Positions 1-13,000 of a stretch of DNA of 64,000 nt are shown here, piece after piece. The translations under genes and the position numbers were made by a program. This DNA is from Blastomussa wellsi (lineage: Eukaryota > Cnidaria > Anthozoa > Scleractinia > Plerogyridae): assembly GCA_947652115.1 (NCBI GenBank), contig OX393572.1, positions 15,387,862 to 15,451,861 of the forward strand, written 5' to 3'. Under the pieces are notes generated by a model. The model saw nothing but the letters and a program-made list of their open reading frames with translations. It was not told where the DNA came from and searched no databases. Every line of letters starts with the position of its first letter. The first letter of the stretch is position 1.

Positions 1-69
1 TGTTCTGACACCTTTTTAGACCCATCAAAGACTTCACTAGTTATTAACTATGAACATTTTGTTTCGTAG

Positions 70-3000
70 GGAGAAGCATTTGTCGGAATGTATGTGGCGT
101 ATTGCAAGAACAAGCCGTTTTCAAACTCGCTCCTTATCGAACACGGTGGAAACTTCTTTGCGGTGAGTGAGCATATAAATAATTCTGTATTGTTTTCGCG
201 CGCTGTTCTTTTCACATGCAAATGTGTGCTTTGTGTGAAAAACCAACTGTGTTTATTTTTGCCAGACGCAATGTGTAACCATATGGTCTTATCATGCTGT
301 GTTTCTCAGAGTCTTAAGATAGTGTGTATGTGTTTATAGGATCTTCAAGTGAACTATGGCCATGGATTATCAATCTCTGCGTACCTCATTAAACCAGTGC
401 AAAGAATCACAAAATATCAGCTTCTTCTAAAGGTGAGCAATTCCGAGACATGTTTAATTGACCGCTGGTATTTTACGACATGTTTAAGATTTTCGCTTTT
501 CTAAACATTCTTTTGACTCGAGTCTTCGCTTTCCTCTGTTGTTTAAAACGCTGTTGCTGATGTTGAAAAATTGGGGTATCAATTCGTCTAACAGATTCTT
601 GGTCCGTTGAGTAAAGTGGTCCGCAATTTTCACAGAGTTAATTTGATTTGAAATCGTTCTTATCATCGCCTGTTGTTAGCTGTAATATTGTAATGGCGTA
701 AATCGTCTTAACACGAAGGCTTCAAGCTGCCCTTTTGTATTGAAAATGAAAAAGATCTGACTAACTACCGGTGTTTTGTATTTTATAGGATCTTCTAACA
801 TGCTGTGAAGAGGGATCCGAAAATAGTCTGCAGGTATGTAAATCCGAGTCATGTTTTGTTGACTTAAGCGTTTTGCGCCAAGATTTAGCCCTTACGTTGC
901 TCTTCTGTGCGGTATTTGAACGTTTGACTGTTAAAATAAACGTTTTGTTTGTAAGAATATTTATCGTAGTTGATGTTGCAGTGTTAGCCAATTTGAAACG
1001 TTAATTGAACGATTTGTTTGTCAATTCATTCCTCGCTTTGAATGGAATGAATTGGTTTACTTTTTCACCTCTTGGCTGGACTAACATTCAACTCCTTTAT
1101 GCTCTAAGAGTGAAGTGCAAATGTCGTTGTTGTTACCCTTACACAGCCATAGACGCTTTTGAGCTGTTTTGAGACATGGGCTCTTTTGATAAAGTTTCAG
1201 ATTTCGCAATTACAAAACCATTCAGAGAATTAGAATTAAGTTCTCTCATCTTCAAACACATTGGCGCAGCGGGCTGCCAAATTATATGCTAGTTGCAGTA
1301 GACAAAGTGATTGAATTGATTATCGCGTTGTGTTTTATTGATTGTTCATCTATTATTCCAGGCTGGTTTGGATGTTATGCTCAGCGTTCCCAGACGTGCC
1401 AACGACGCCATGTATGTGAACATGCTTCATGGTTATGACGTAAGTGCACTCCCTCGCACTTAATGTAAAGCTTTCAAGTTTGTCAATTACAATCGTCTCC
1501 AATCTTCATCAATCCAAGCCATTCTTGTTTCTCCTCAGTTTATTGTTACCCTTTGGTGTTTTTATCGTTATTTAATGTAGTATTTATAGTTTACCCTTGA
1601 TGTGAACGCAATTTTAACCATTACCTCAGATGACTTTATAAAGGGTGTCTAAACCTTTTACCTTGATGTGGAACGAGTTTAACTTGCATTACTAGCGATG
1701 GAGTTTGTAAGCTCACTTAGTGTGAAAACGTTTGTGTGTATCTCTTATCATGCCTTTGCTGTTAACTTGTCGCGCTTTTGAACCAGACACAAACTGCGTC
1801 ATTGGTCACGTTTTGTATCTGATACGAATGACGTACAGATAGCGCAATTTTGACTTTTCTCTTCAAAATTTTAAAAACAATGTTTTTCTTCGAAGTTTGA
1901 GGTGTTTGTAAATGTTTTAAAACAACTTCGAGTGTTGAGAATTGTTTTCTAAACGAAACTTAACTAGGGAGTGACGACAAAATAAAGTACGTAAAAAGAA
2001 TTTGAATTGCAATAAGGCCTGTTAGGTACTGTTCTTGCAACTAATGCAATCTCGTAAAGAAGGCATTGCGCTTCAACTATACCATGTTGGACGATCGTGA
2101 TTGTACTGTAACGTCAAATGATCGCTTTTGGTCAATTAACTCCCATTGTTTATATTTATTTTACTGATCCTTAAGTTAAGTTATTTTTCTCTTCTCAGGA
2201 AAACATCGATTCATTAGGAAAAGTTGTTTTACAGGTATGTGATAGTCTTATATTTTTATTTTAGTTAATAGAGGTTTTGTATTAGAATGAACATTTTTTC
2301 CATTGGAAAAATATTCTGTTGTTCCTGCCATTTACCATGGCTGCCGTGCAAAACCTCTATTTAAAGGGCCACTGTCAAGGATGAGGGTGACCGTAAATAG
2401 TTTTCATCAATTTTTTCCAAATCATAAGGACAGAAATTGAAAAACTCAGCCGTCAGCCTGACTGTTTCAAGTTGAGACCTAACTTTCACGTTACTATTAC
2501 AATGATATCACTCCATATTTCCCTTCAGTACATTGGCATGGTAATTTTATCAAAACTTGACCAATTTTGTCGGTTTTCACTGCCTATAAACCCGTTTTTG
2601 GGTTGTTGAATTTTTGACGTTAAACTTTTGACAGTGTCCTTTTAAAGGTATCTTTTTTACGAACTTGCAGGCAGCAAAACTGAAGACTTCTTTTCAGTCA
2701 CTCTCAAGTGATCATTTGAAAAGTTGCCTTATAATATACACATATATTGTGCTCTACTATCGAAGTCACGCAATTACTTTGTATGAGGGGTTTTACACGC
2801 TTGGTTTCTTGTCACGAACTTAACGTTCTATCACGCAGTGGTGTTGTAACGCGGGGCGCTGCATGCTTTATTGTTTGTAAGGCTAAGACGTGTGTCCATT
2901 TGTTTCAGGACGCTTTCACTGTCTTCGATCCAAAGCAGCTTAGAAGAAAAGGAAAAGAACGCCATATTTTCCTGTTCGAGCAAGCGCTTCTCTTTAGCAA

Positions 3001-4044
3001 GGAGACCAAAGATGCGGATGGCAAAATCAAGTATCTATACAAGAGTAAAATCAAGGTAAATGCCCTTACTTCTCCGCTAAAAACAAAGCTTATAAACCTT
3101 TAAACCTTTTAGGCTCAACTATCTAAGAACTCTAATAATTCCGGTTCCTGTTACATGACAAAGCAGCTTTGAGTGTTGTTACTTCCCCTCCCCCCCCCCC
3201 CCCCCCCCCCCGCCGCCCTGGATGGGAAACCAACTAGTCCATTTCAGGTTACTTCCCAGCATTCTGCTAGATCATGTCAACAATTCACCGGTACCCATTT
3301 ATACACCTGGGTGGATGGACGCAGCACGAGAGTAAATTGCTTTGCCCTAGGTCACAACATGGTGACCCGGGCTGAGGCAACCCGTTAGATCAAAATTGGA
3401 GGTTTAGCTCGGTGTAAAAACCTGTGACTTTTTTCTTTGTTTTTGAGCTATTGTTTCTGTGTTCTGTATTGTTTCGAGGTTCTTTGTTTATCTTGTTTGT
3501 TCTTTTTTTACGTCACTGGTGAGTTTCACAGGTTCTTACACCGAGGATGAGCCAGAATTGGCCACCGAGCCTCCGACTTCTTTGTTATGCCGACGAATGA
3601 AACACCACAGCACGGAATTTAAAGTCTTTGTTTCTCCTAGTAGCCAGCGCATGATATTCCGAATCGCGTGTTCTGGGTTCGAGCAATGACAGTTAACTCT
3701 CACAGTCCCCCTCGGGCAAGATTTGACGATGGCTGGGTGTTATTACCGTTTATAATGTTATTTTTCTTTATAGACTCCTGAGCTGGGAGTTACGGAGCAT
3801 ATTGCCGAGGATTCATGTAAATTTGCGGTATGGACTGGAAAACCTCCACAATCCGAGGACAAACGCGTCATTAAGGTGAGTAGAGCTTGGATTATTTCCA
3901 TCTTGTCGTATTACTCACCACTTTGCCCTGTTGAACTTATTTTTCTTCTTTTCTAGGCAAGATCTCTGGAGACCAAGCAGCTTTGGGTCAAAGAATTAAG
4001 AGAAGTTATTCAACAGTTCCAGTTTGGAACGCTTAGAGAAAGAA
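70..4044 (+). CDS. TRIO: GEF1 module: C-terminal part of DH1 plus PH1 (8 exons)
   Basis: Exons 70-162, 340-432, 789-833, 1362-1439, 2199-2234, 2909-3055, 3774-3875 and 3957-4044 encode about 227 residues. The DH signature helix is plain at residues 45-62 of the fragment ([19 protein letters not shown]). It is followed by [18 protein letters not shown] and then the PH domain, with [26 protein letters not shown] and the C-terminal helix [17 protein letters not shown]. The DH domain catalyses GTP loading of a Rho-family GTPase; in TRIO/Kalirin this module targets Rac1/RhoG. The first DH helices lie upstream of the window. The first seven internal exon boundaries are phase 0, which matters for comparison with GEF2. 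Confidence 0.93.
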
Positions 4045-7000
4045 GTAAGACTGTAGACATTTGGCTATAATCGACATTTTACTCAACCCCCGGTGCGCTC
4101 TCCGTTTTAACCGCCACTATTAGAAAGAAAAGTGTATTTTCAGTACGAAATCTTGACAATATCTTAATGTCGCATTGCAGCCACATCTATGACGAGCTCA
4201 ACAAGTTCTGTGACCACTACTGCCTCGATCAGGAGCCGCGAGGAGAAAGCTGCTGACCGGTATGACCGTAAACCCTAATCGCTTTTTGAAGGAGTTTGTT
4301 TTCATTTTTAAGGGAGCTACGTCACGGCTTGTGCATTATAAAACTTTTAGCCTAAATTTTTCAAATTTGTCATTTGTAATCCGTCTCAATCTTCTCCATC
4401 CTTAACCATCCTTGTTCCTTTTTGGTTTAGTATCACCACTTTGGTGTTTTTCTTCCGCAGTAAACTATTATTTTCAGGTTTCCTTCATTTAAAAGGAAAT
4501 TTGGTTCGTTCCAAAACATGACTTGAAATAGGGTTACGTAGCTCCTTTTAGTTCATTGTTTGTAATCCGTCTCAATCTTCGCCAATCTTAGCCATCCTTG
4601 TTTCGGTTACGTATATTTTTATGTCTTTGGTGTTTTTCTAACTGAGCAAATTGCCTTTTTAAAGTTTTGCTGAATTGGAATGAGGTTTTTGTTCAGATCA
4701 AAGTGATGCGTTTTTTTTACTTGTTTAACTTATAGGGAGAGCGGTGTTATTGAAGATGATGGCATCTCTGGGGATTTCGATAACTTCCCAGAAGGAAAGG
4801 TAAGAAAATGAAACGAAAAAGGGCAAACAAAATGAAAAAAAAATCTCAAACTCCCACTACAATCAACCTCCTTCATTGCAGTCATCTCCGGGGTCGTAAT
4901 TCTCTGGCAGAAGCTGTTTTCAGTAAATCTTCTCTGTAAGTGTTGACGCGACGTCAGGTACTGGAAAACGCAACCTCGTTTCCAGGGTCTCTCATCTTGG
5001 GCAGTTGAGAGACCCTGGGAACGCGGTTGTTGAAAACCGTGAAGGCGAGGTGTTCATTAGGCGGAAGTTTAATATTGCCAAGGCATAATGGTTATCACTC
5101 AGAAATATTTTCTAGGTGCTTGAACCTAAAACGACTGGAACTATTTAGTCATCACTGGTTTCTTGGGGTTCGGTGCACTTTAAATAATGCCCAAGGATTA
5201 ACGAGCTTGTATGCTTTCCCGCGCATGGAACCACTTGCATGATTTCCCGCCAGTCAGTTGCCTGTTCCCGCGCTTATCGCCGGGCGCTTGTTTATTTTGC
5301 TTCATGGTGTGATTGGTTTATTTGTTGTTTTGCTGCAAGGTGGCTATAAGCTGAGTGATTGCTGTTGTTTTGTGTGAAGAAAAGTATAGGAAGACCGCAT
5401 AATTAAAAAGAAGGAATATGTGTTGAAAACGTTGTAATTTCCTGGAATCGCCCGTTTTCCCATTTCCGAGTTCCGCTTTCGGTGAACAATGCCTCGAAGA
5501 GGAAATTTAAGGATTGTATTTCTTGGACTGTGCTGGCAACTTTCAACAAGTTTCCCTCTTTCCATCTTTTGTGTCGGAGAACAATGCTTCGAAAAGGAAT
5601 TTTAAGGGTTGGATTTCTTGGATTACAGAATAAAGTTGGAGAAAGGCCAAAAAGCTTTATCTGTCATGTAGGTGATTTCTTTTTCAGCCAACTGATCCAG
5701 GTTTCAAATATCAATTATCCTTACCCGTACGTTTCTTATGTTGTCAGTTCTGAGACAATACCTCCTAGTTGATGATTTTCTGTCGTATTCTCATCACTTG
5801 CCGTCTCTATAGTGTATTGATATTGTAAGAAGAAATTAGATATTGATCACATTTGAGAAGTTAAAATCGTGAATTACTTTTGGGAATAAATAGCTTGTTA
5901 AGCTTTCAATTCGATCACTTGGTTGGACTTTGCTTTGAGCATATAAAAAACATGTACGATTTTCAAAACATTTGAGGACACGAAGTGCCGGAAGCAGGTC
6001 ATTATTTTCATCCCTTTGCATTCCCCTCACCCCGGCCTCACAAACGTCCAACAAAGTTGTGAAACAAAACATAAGCCTTTTTTCTATTTTGAGAACATTT
6101 TCGCTATCTCCGAGTGGTCTTGGATAAGACTCTTAACTGGACGTACTTAACCATTACAAATAAGCCGTTTAAACTCATGAGATGATTATCTCAGCTGAAG
6201 GCGGTGTTACGCCCTGTGCATAATAACCATTCCATGACGTGATCCTCCGCCTTAATTAATGAACGTGACAGCTTAATTCCCGTCACGCTCGCGGCTCTAT
6301 CTCTTTGGAACTGATTTTGGGATTGAGCTCTTTTCCGAGACGACAGCAGCTTTGCAAAGTAATTGAATCGTATGTGAGCTTAAAAATAATCCAAAGTAAT
6401 ACGGATTTCTTGATTTTCTTGATGGCAAATCAGCCCTACGTGACGAAGTCCATGGGTTGATGACGACACAGGCAATAAGAGATTTATTTTTTGCTACCGT
6501 GAAATATTCCAGATATCAACGTCACGGTTTGTTAATATTCCGGTCGCCATCTTGGATCCGTGGTTCGCGAACATGGATAGTCCGCGATTTCGGCGTGTAA
6601 GACCGAAATTTTCGAGCTTACCTCTGATTTTTGAACGACAGATTTTAACATTGGACCCCAAGGTAATAACTGTGCTTTCTTTTCTGGTCATTCTTGTTTT
6701 TTTGTTTATGAGCAGTAGGAGAAATCTCCCAATCGTTATTTAGTTGTGGTTTGATGCTTCTTGGTCGTGAAGTGATCAGATATTTTGACGACGCAATATC
6801 AACGGTGAAATTGTGATTCGGGTGGATAAAATCGCGCTGAAAACGCGCCTAACCCTGCGGCGAAATTATATCGTTTCCCTCTCAAATATAGGTCGTGCGC
6901 GAGCGACGTACTTTCCATCCTTGTGTTGTTTCGTGTCTTGTGCCTTCATAACTGCATCAGATCAGTTCGAGAGCTTGCTTCCTTGTTTGTGCTGATGTTT

Positions 7001-10000
7001 TTATTGCATTCCATCATTTCCAGTTGTGTAGTTTACGTCCGTAGCGTCGCGTGATAATAATTGCGCGTAATCATTTTCTCTACTGAGACCAGAGATGACT
7101 AAAATGGCTGATCTAATGAGTTTGAAACTACATAGAATGAATTTTGATAGCTTTTATGCATTTGGTCCGGTTAATTCCAAGCCATAATTTGATTTAACTG
7201 AAGTGGAGTAAAAAACTACCAGTTCGTATTTAGAGATTCATATTGAATTAGCACTGTTTTGTCTTGTCTGGAATTTTTTCAACGTGGCTGATTGTTCTCA
7301 TATTTCGTTGGTTTCCTTCAGTGTTTTCACTTTTGTTGGTTGGTTGAGCTAACAGAATCGTTTCAGGTCTACTAAGAGTTGGTACGAGCAGACGTTTCCG
7401 ATCGTTTTAAATTATTCCACGAGATGATTTTCTAAACAACACGTTTCCTTTTGTTTTCTTTCCTTTTTCTAAAATTGCTCCAGAAACTTCCACTTTCAAA
7501 ACTTCGTATGATTTTGTTATTGTGTGCGCGCGAAGTTTGCAGCTTTCGTTTAGTTTACACACCAAATAATCATCAAGGGCAACGACTTCCGTTCATTGCC
7601 ACAAATAACTGAGGTATTTAACAAAAATGTATCTAATCGTACAACAATTAGAAATTTTGTATTGACTTTGCGCGATTTCAGAAATAGGAAAAAGGCAGAA
7701 GAGATATGGAACTATTTCAAAGTTTTTTAACCATGAAATATTGTTCTGCGTGGAGGACGTTTGAATTGAAGTGTATTTATAGACGTGAATTGGCTAATTG
7801 AATCTTGAGGCTGCGTGACTGTGTTTGTCTACCCTTTTTCATTGTTTTGTCTGAAAATAAGTTTTCAGTATCGCGATTTCGACTTCAACAATGCTTTTAA
7901 GATGTTCCTCTGAGCGTTCCAGTCATTTATAGAAACGAGGTGTGCTTCAAGGACTTATATAACTGGACATTTCTTGTCTTTCCTTGTTAACTTTTTACCT
8001 TAATCATAAAGTAAAAGTAGTCAAATTCTGGCAAATTTCCTCTTTCGAAAAATTGAAGACCTACGATATCAGAGAAAATTACCGCTCAGTAGCTTTCATA
8101 CGAATGGTCATATAAATTGGCGAGTTCATTCATTTTCGAGAGTGTGCAATTTATTCGACTGATGTTTAGCTCAAGCAGCAAAAAGTTAACTACATTGTAT
8201 CAGAAGTCAAATATTGCTGATAAGAATTGAAACAACCGCTGTGGTCGAATGGTACATTTTCTTATTGCATTGGAGGTATTTCCCGCTTAAAAACCAAAAC
8301 TTGACTTCATAAGTATTTTTAATAGTGAAATTAACTTCTTTAATTTAAATTTTTTGGTCTGTTGCCTCGCGTTGGTTTTTGAGTGAAAGTGCATGAATGT
8401 GTTGGCGCCGTTATGTTTTGATTTGCAAGCGGTGCCGTTTCGGGTACGAAACTATTTACGGTTTAAGTCGACAGAAAGGATTGGGTCGAGAGATAACAGA
8501 TAATACCACTGGTGCAATTCAAGGGCTGGTTAAAGCCCAATGGTTAAACTGCGAAGTCTGTGGATGAAACCCTAGTGTGTGACCACTCAAATGAAAGCAA
8601 TTGGGTAGGACTTCGATGTGATGTTTTTTGGCTTTCTGTTTTTATCAAAATCAAATTGTGGAATTTTTTCTTCCAGTTTTGAACCTGGTCTCTTTTGGGA
8701 GTAAAAGGGATATTAATTTGTATAGAGTAACTGTAAGATGTTGTAAGCGCAATCGGATCTCTTGATAATATCACTCCCGCGTTTTTGCCATACCTTTGCA
8801 CTGAAGTGTGACGTATTTTGATAATTCGCCGCGCATAATCAGTATTTCATATTCCATGTACACAAACTGGGGGTCGCGCTTTTGCATACACGGCCATGCT
8901 GAAGGCAAAAGTGCCTTGGGTTATTTATCCTGCATCGCCGATTAAACTACTTTCCTTCTCCAAGGTGCTTGAATTCAGCGATAATGTTTGGTCAGTGACA
9001 GAGAACTACAAAGCGGCGAACGATGAGGAGGTCTCACTCAAGAAGGGTCAACTTGTCGAGGTTCTTGTCAAGCCACATGGAAGTTCGCGATGGAGAGTCC
9101 GTTTGCTGTTGAACGAAGGAATAAATCCGAGCGAAGGATGGGCGCCACACAACGCGCTAAAGCGTTCTGACGAACGGGACCCGAAAAAGAAACGGCATTC
9201 GGACATCTCGCATTCAAGCAGCGAAGGTAAGTCGAATGAATACGAAGTGTTGTTCGTGATTGTTGCATCGTGTGACTTTGCTATCATACCGTGATCTGTC
9301 CGCGCTGGTTCATTGTTCGTGTAAATGTGAATTCGACAAGAGAATGGATGTACCTTTTAATTCAACAATTACATGCAAGAAACTGCTTGTTTCAGATGGA
9401 AAGGGCTCTGATTTTCGCTTGATACACAAACTGACAGTTTTACATTAGAGTTTCGCTTTGTTCTTTGTTGACATTAATTTCCATTCTGTCCCCGAACAAC
9501 AACAGAATTGGAAAGTAATGTTTGAACTACAACAGCTTACAATCTTCCCAACAAGAGGTTTTTGTTTGTAGACGACCTTGTGTCTCTGTACATTGTTTTA
9601 ATTCCCTTTGCTTTCATTTAGCCCCATTTCTGTTTGTGTTTTCATTCGAAACATAGAATGTATACTTCGCTATTGATGAATACCGAAGTCTTCGGAATGT
9701 GACAACAGGTCACGAGGTGCCCTTCTGTTGGTGCTGCTCTTTTGTGTTTTAACTTTCCCTCCTGCTAAAATGCTTTATCAAATTAAATTTTCCAATGCTA
9801 CAACATTTCTCTTAATTTGCTATTGAAATGGTCATTATATCTATATTATATCTGTCGTTTTCCACGCAGAGACGTTTTCGCGGTTTGTGGCTTCCATTTT
9901 TATGTCTTCGTTATGACAGACTGAAATAAAAAATCTGTGTTGTCTTTCGTCACTTTACAGCAAAGCTATTCAAACCCAGTTTTTTTATGCATTGTAGAAT

Positions 10001-13000
10001 TCTTTTCTAAAGCTTGTAGAGTATTAGTTTTTCGTTTGCCGGTGGCTATCTTCGTATTGAGCATGGTTAACGGAATTTGTTCAACATTTGTTGATTTGTA
10101 GACAGGCTGCCTGTGATTTTCTCCAGCAGTTAATGAAAGCAAGTGTGTGTCAAGATATTGGCGTAATCAAATTTGAAGACGAACTATAATTAGTAAATTT
10201 CCTTTGTAGACGAGAATGAGAAGTCATCAAGTTTCGTTTCGCCCACATGGCGGTTCTTTTTGAGAAAGGGCAGTAATCGATATTACTTCTCAATTTAATC
10301 AATATAAATTCGTTGATATAAATTAGAATTTCTTATCAGGAACAAAGAGATGTAATGAATTGCCAAATAGTTCTTTATGTCAAGTTAAAAGCGGGAATTT
10401 CTCTTAAAACTTGGAAAAGGTTTTGTTTTGAGTCTGCTGTTTGTTTTTGTCGGATTTAAGGGATTTTCATCTTGTTGTATTTCATTGTAAACTTTCACAT
10501 TTCCAGGTGTTGATATAATACAACAATTACAATATTATGAAGAGATATTCTCTCATTTACGCGTCAGTTAAGAAATTTCGAAGTACTCGCGACCTTTTCA
10601 TTGAAGGCTTTTCTTTCAGAAAATAAGTGAAATTTTGTTTCTAAACGGAAGGAAGTACTGTCACACTGCGACATGCTGCTGGTACACAACAGGAAATTGT
10701 TCAAGGACTGCAAGATGTCTTCGTTCTTTGTTCTTGTTTGCTTGTCGGTTTATTTTATGGAAATGTTGGAAAAGTGTAGTATCGATCTATTTCTGCAACG
10801 AATTTGCTTGAAACTACTGAAGGGCACGTAGTTTTTTACGTAAATTTTAGAGACAATTTCACAGAAAACAAATGTAAAAAGGCTTAACAGGCCTTAATCA
10901 CATTTTTTATCGTGTTAATCCATTCTTATATTAGAGCGTTTTGTGTGGCCTGTAAGTGACTCTTTCAATTCGGATAAGATGTAATCGTGCTTACCAATAT
11001 CGATATCTCTTTTAGTTTAGTTTAGTAATACAATCTGAAGGGATTATGAACGAACGTGAAAACTTTCGAGTTTACGATTTACGATTTTTGGTCAGAATTA
11101 GCTAAATTTAAACTTTTAACGCCTCGCCAATACTCAAATTTTATAACATCAAGTGAATCCAGAACAGAAGGGAGAGGCAAAATATGTTAGTATTGATTTC
11201 ATTTGAGATGCAATGAGAAAACGTAAAAACGTCGGCCCGACGTTTTCAAGTTGGCACCAATCTCGATCTTGGCCATCCGTCCGCAAAAACATTTATAAAC
11301 AGTTTCTTTACATTTCGATAGTCTTTCAAACGGTTATTTATCATTATCATGCAGCTTTCATTAACCGAAAAGCGCCCCTTTAATTTTCGATGTGCTTCTG
11401 AAAATAGCGTGATACTGCCCCTTTTAAAATGTTCTTAGACGAAACCAGACCTTGGCGTTTTTTATTTCCGTTTGTAAACCCAGAAAAGGTTTCGTAGCAC
11501 ATGGCGAGAAAGCAACCGTTTCGTTTTGCTGGCAGAGTTACGACCTAAGGCGCATTTTTGACGCGTTCTCTTGCAGATTCTGTATCGTTGTCCTCATCTG
11601 ACAGCCCCACAGCGTCTTGGTACCAGGGACAACCGACCAATAATGGCGGCTCGCCCCCAGTCCGTCGACGGTCTAGATCTGGCCCCCAGCTCTCTCTTCG
11701 GTAAGTGACTTCAGAGTTAAAGCGCTGCACAATATGTAAGAGATTGACCAGTGGTTGGATAAATATGCTTACTTGCTTGAAACACAACAAAGCTTTGTGA
11801 GATTTTAGGTTAGGTAAAAAGAATCAGCGCGTCTAAACTTCAGCTCTGTATTGTTCTCGAGAAGGAAGTTATTCTGCGAAGAATATTTGAAAATTAGGCC
11901 TCTCAATATGCGTCTGTAATATTGGTGTACCATATCCAATATTGCGGGGAAAACGCACGTAAGACGAAAATACGATTTGCCTTAAATATCACGACGTTTT
12001 GTTAAACCTTGTCAAAATCGATGTATCAGGAAATTTTAATTTGCAAAAACTGAAAAACAAACAATACCGCATGAAAGTACTACTCAAAAGCTTTCATTGA
12101 AATGAGGACACTCTTCAGGTTTTCATCCAAAAGACGTTAACGTTTAGTCCAAAATACTTAACTTCATGTGATAAGTTAATGGAGCTACTTCACACTTCGT
12201 GCATTTTGAAAAAAATTGTAATCCGTTTCAATCTTCTCCATCCTTAACCATCCTTGTTCCTTTGTGGTTTAGTTTCACCTATTTGATGTTTTTCTTCCTC
12301 AGTAAACGGTTATTTTAATGTTTTTTACATTGTAAATGTAATTTGGTCCGTTGCAAAAAATTATTCAAAATATTGTGACGTAGCTCCTTCAATAAAAGTG
12401 TTGAATATCACTCTAAAATTGTAGCTTATATAATATTTATTAGTAAAAATCTACTAGTATACTAATGCAAATGCCGCAATCTGATTGGCTGAACTACTGC
12501 ACACTATCAGCTATAAGAGTGCAGTGGTTGCAGGTCGTCTTCCAAATGCGACGAATTCGCGTTTTAGATTTAGAGCTTTTTTAACGACACATGATTTAGA
12601 ACTTTTTTAACGACACATGATTCGTTTATTATGATTTTTACTAAAACAATTAGATTAATCGCTCTCGACTTCGGCCTCATCAACTATCACCTCATAGAAA
12701 TCTCGAGCTCACAATCTAATCGTTGAATACAGCGTGCAAATATTGATACACAGCGTGCAAATATTGATATTTTAAATTATTTTTGAAAGCAGGAAGCGGT
12801 CATGGAGCAAAATCAAAATGACCAACAAGCCAGTTCCTGACCAGTCCCCTGGGACCCCCACACGAATAGCGAAGTCCTCAGGGGGTGGATCTAAGAAGCT
12901 TCAACAACTCCTGGGGGCCAGTGAGAGTGACATTGACCTGTTGCTGAGACCTGCTGAGATCTTGTCCACGCAAACGCATAGAGTAAGTGTTAGTGTTGTA

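Larger units (their letters stand above)
4900..8964 (+). other. 4.1-kb intron region between GEF1 and SH3-1
   Basis: No conserved exon joins in frame except the candidate first exon at 6573-6662. It contains a foldback fragment (4971-5029) and otherwise unremarkable AT-rich DNA. The interval separates the two halves of the gene and is the logical place for an internal promoter and a polyadenylation site. Confidence 0.6.
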
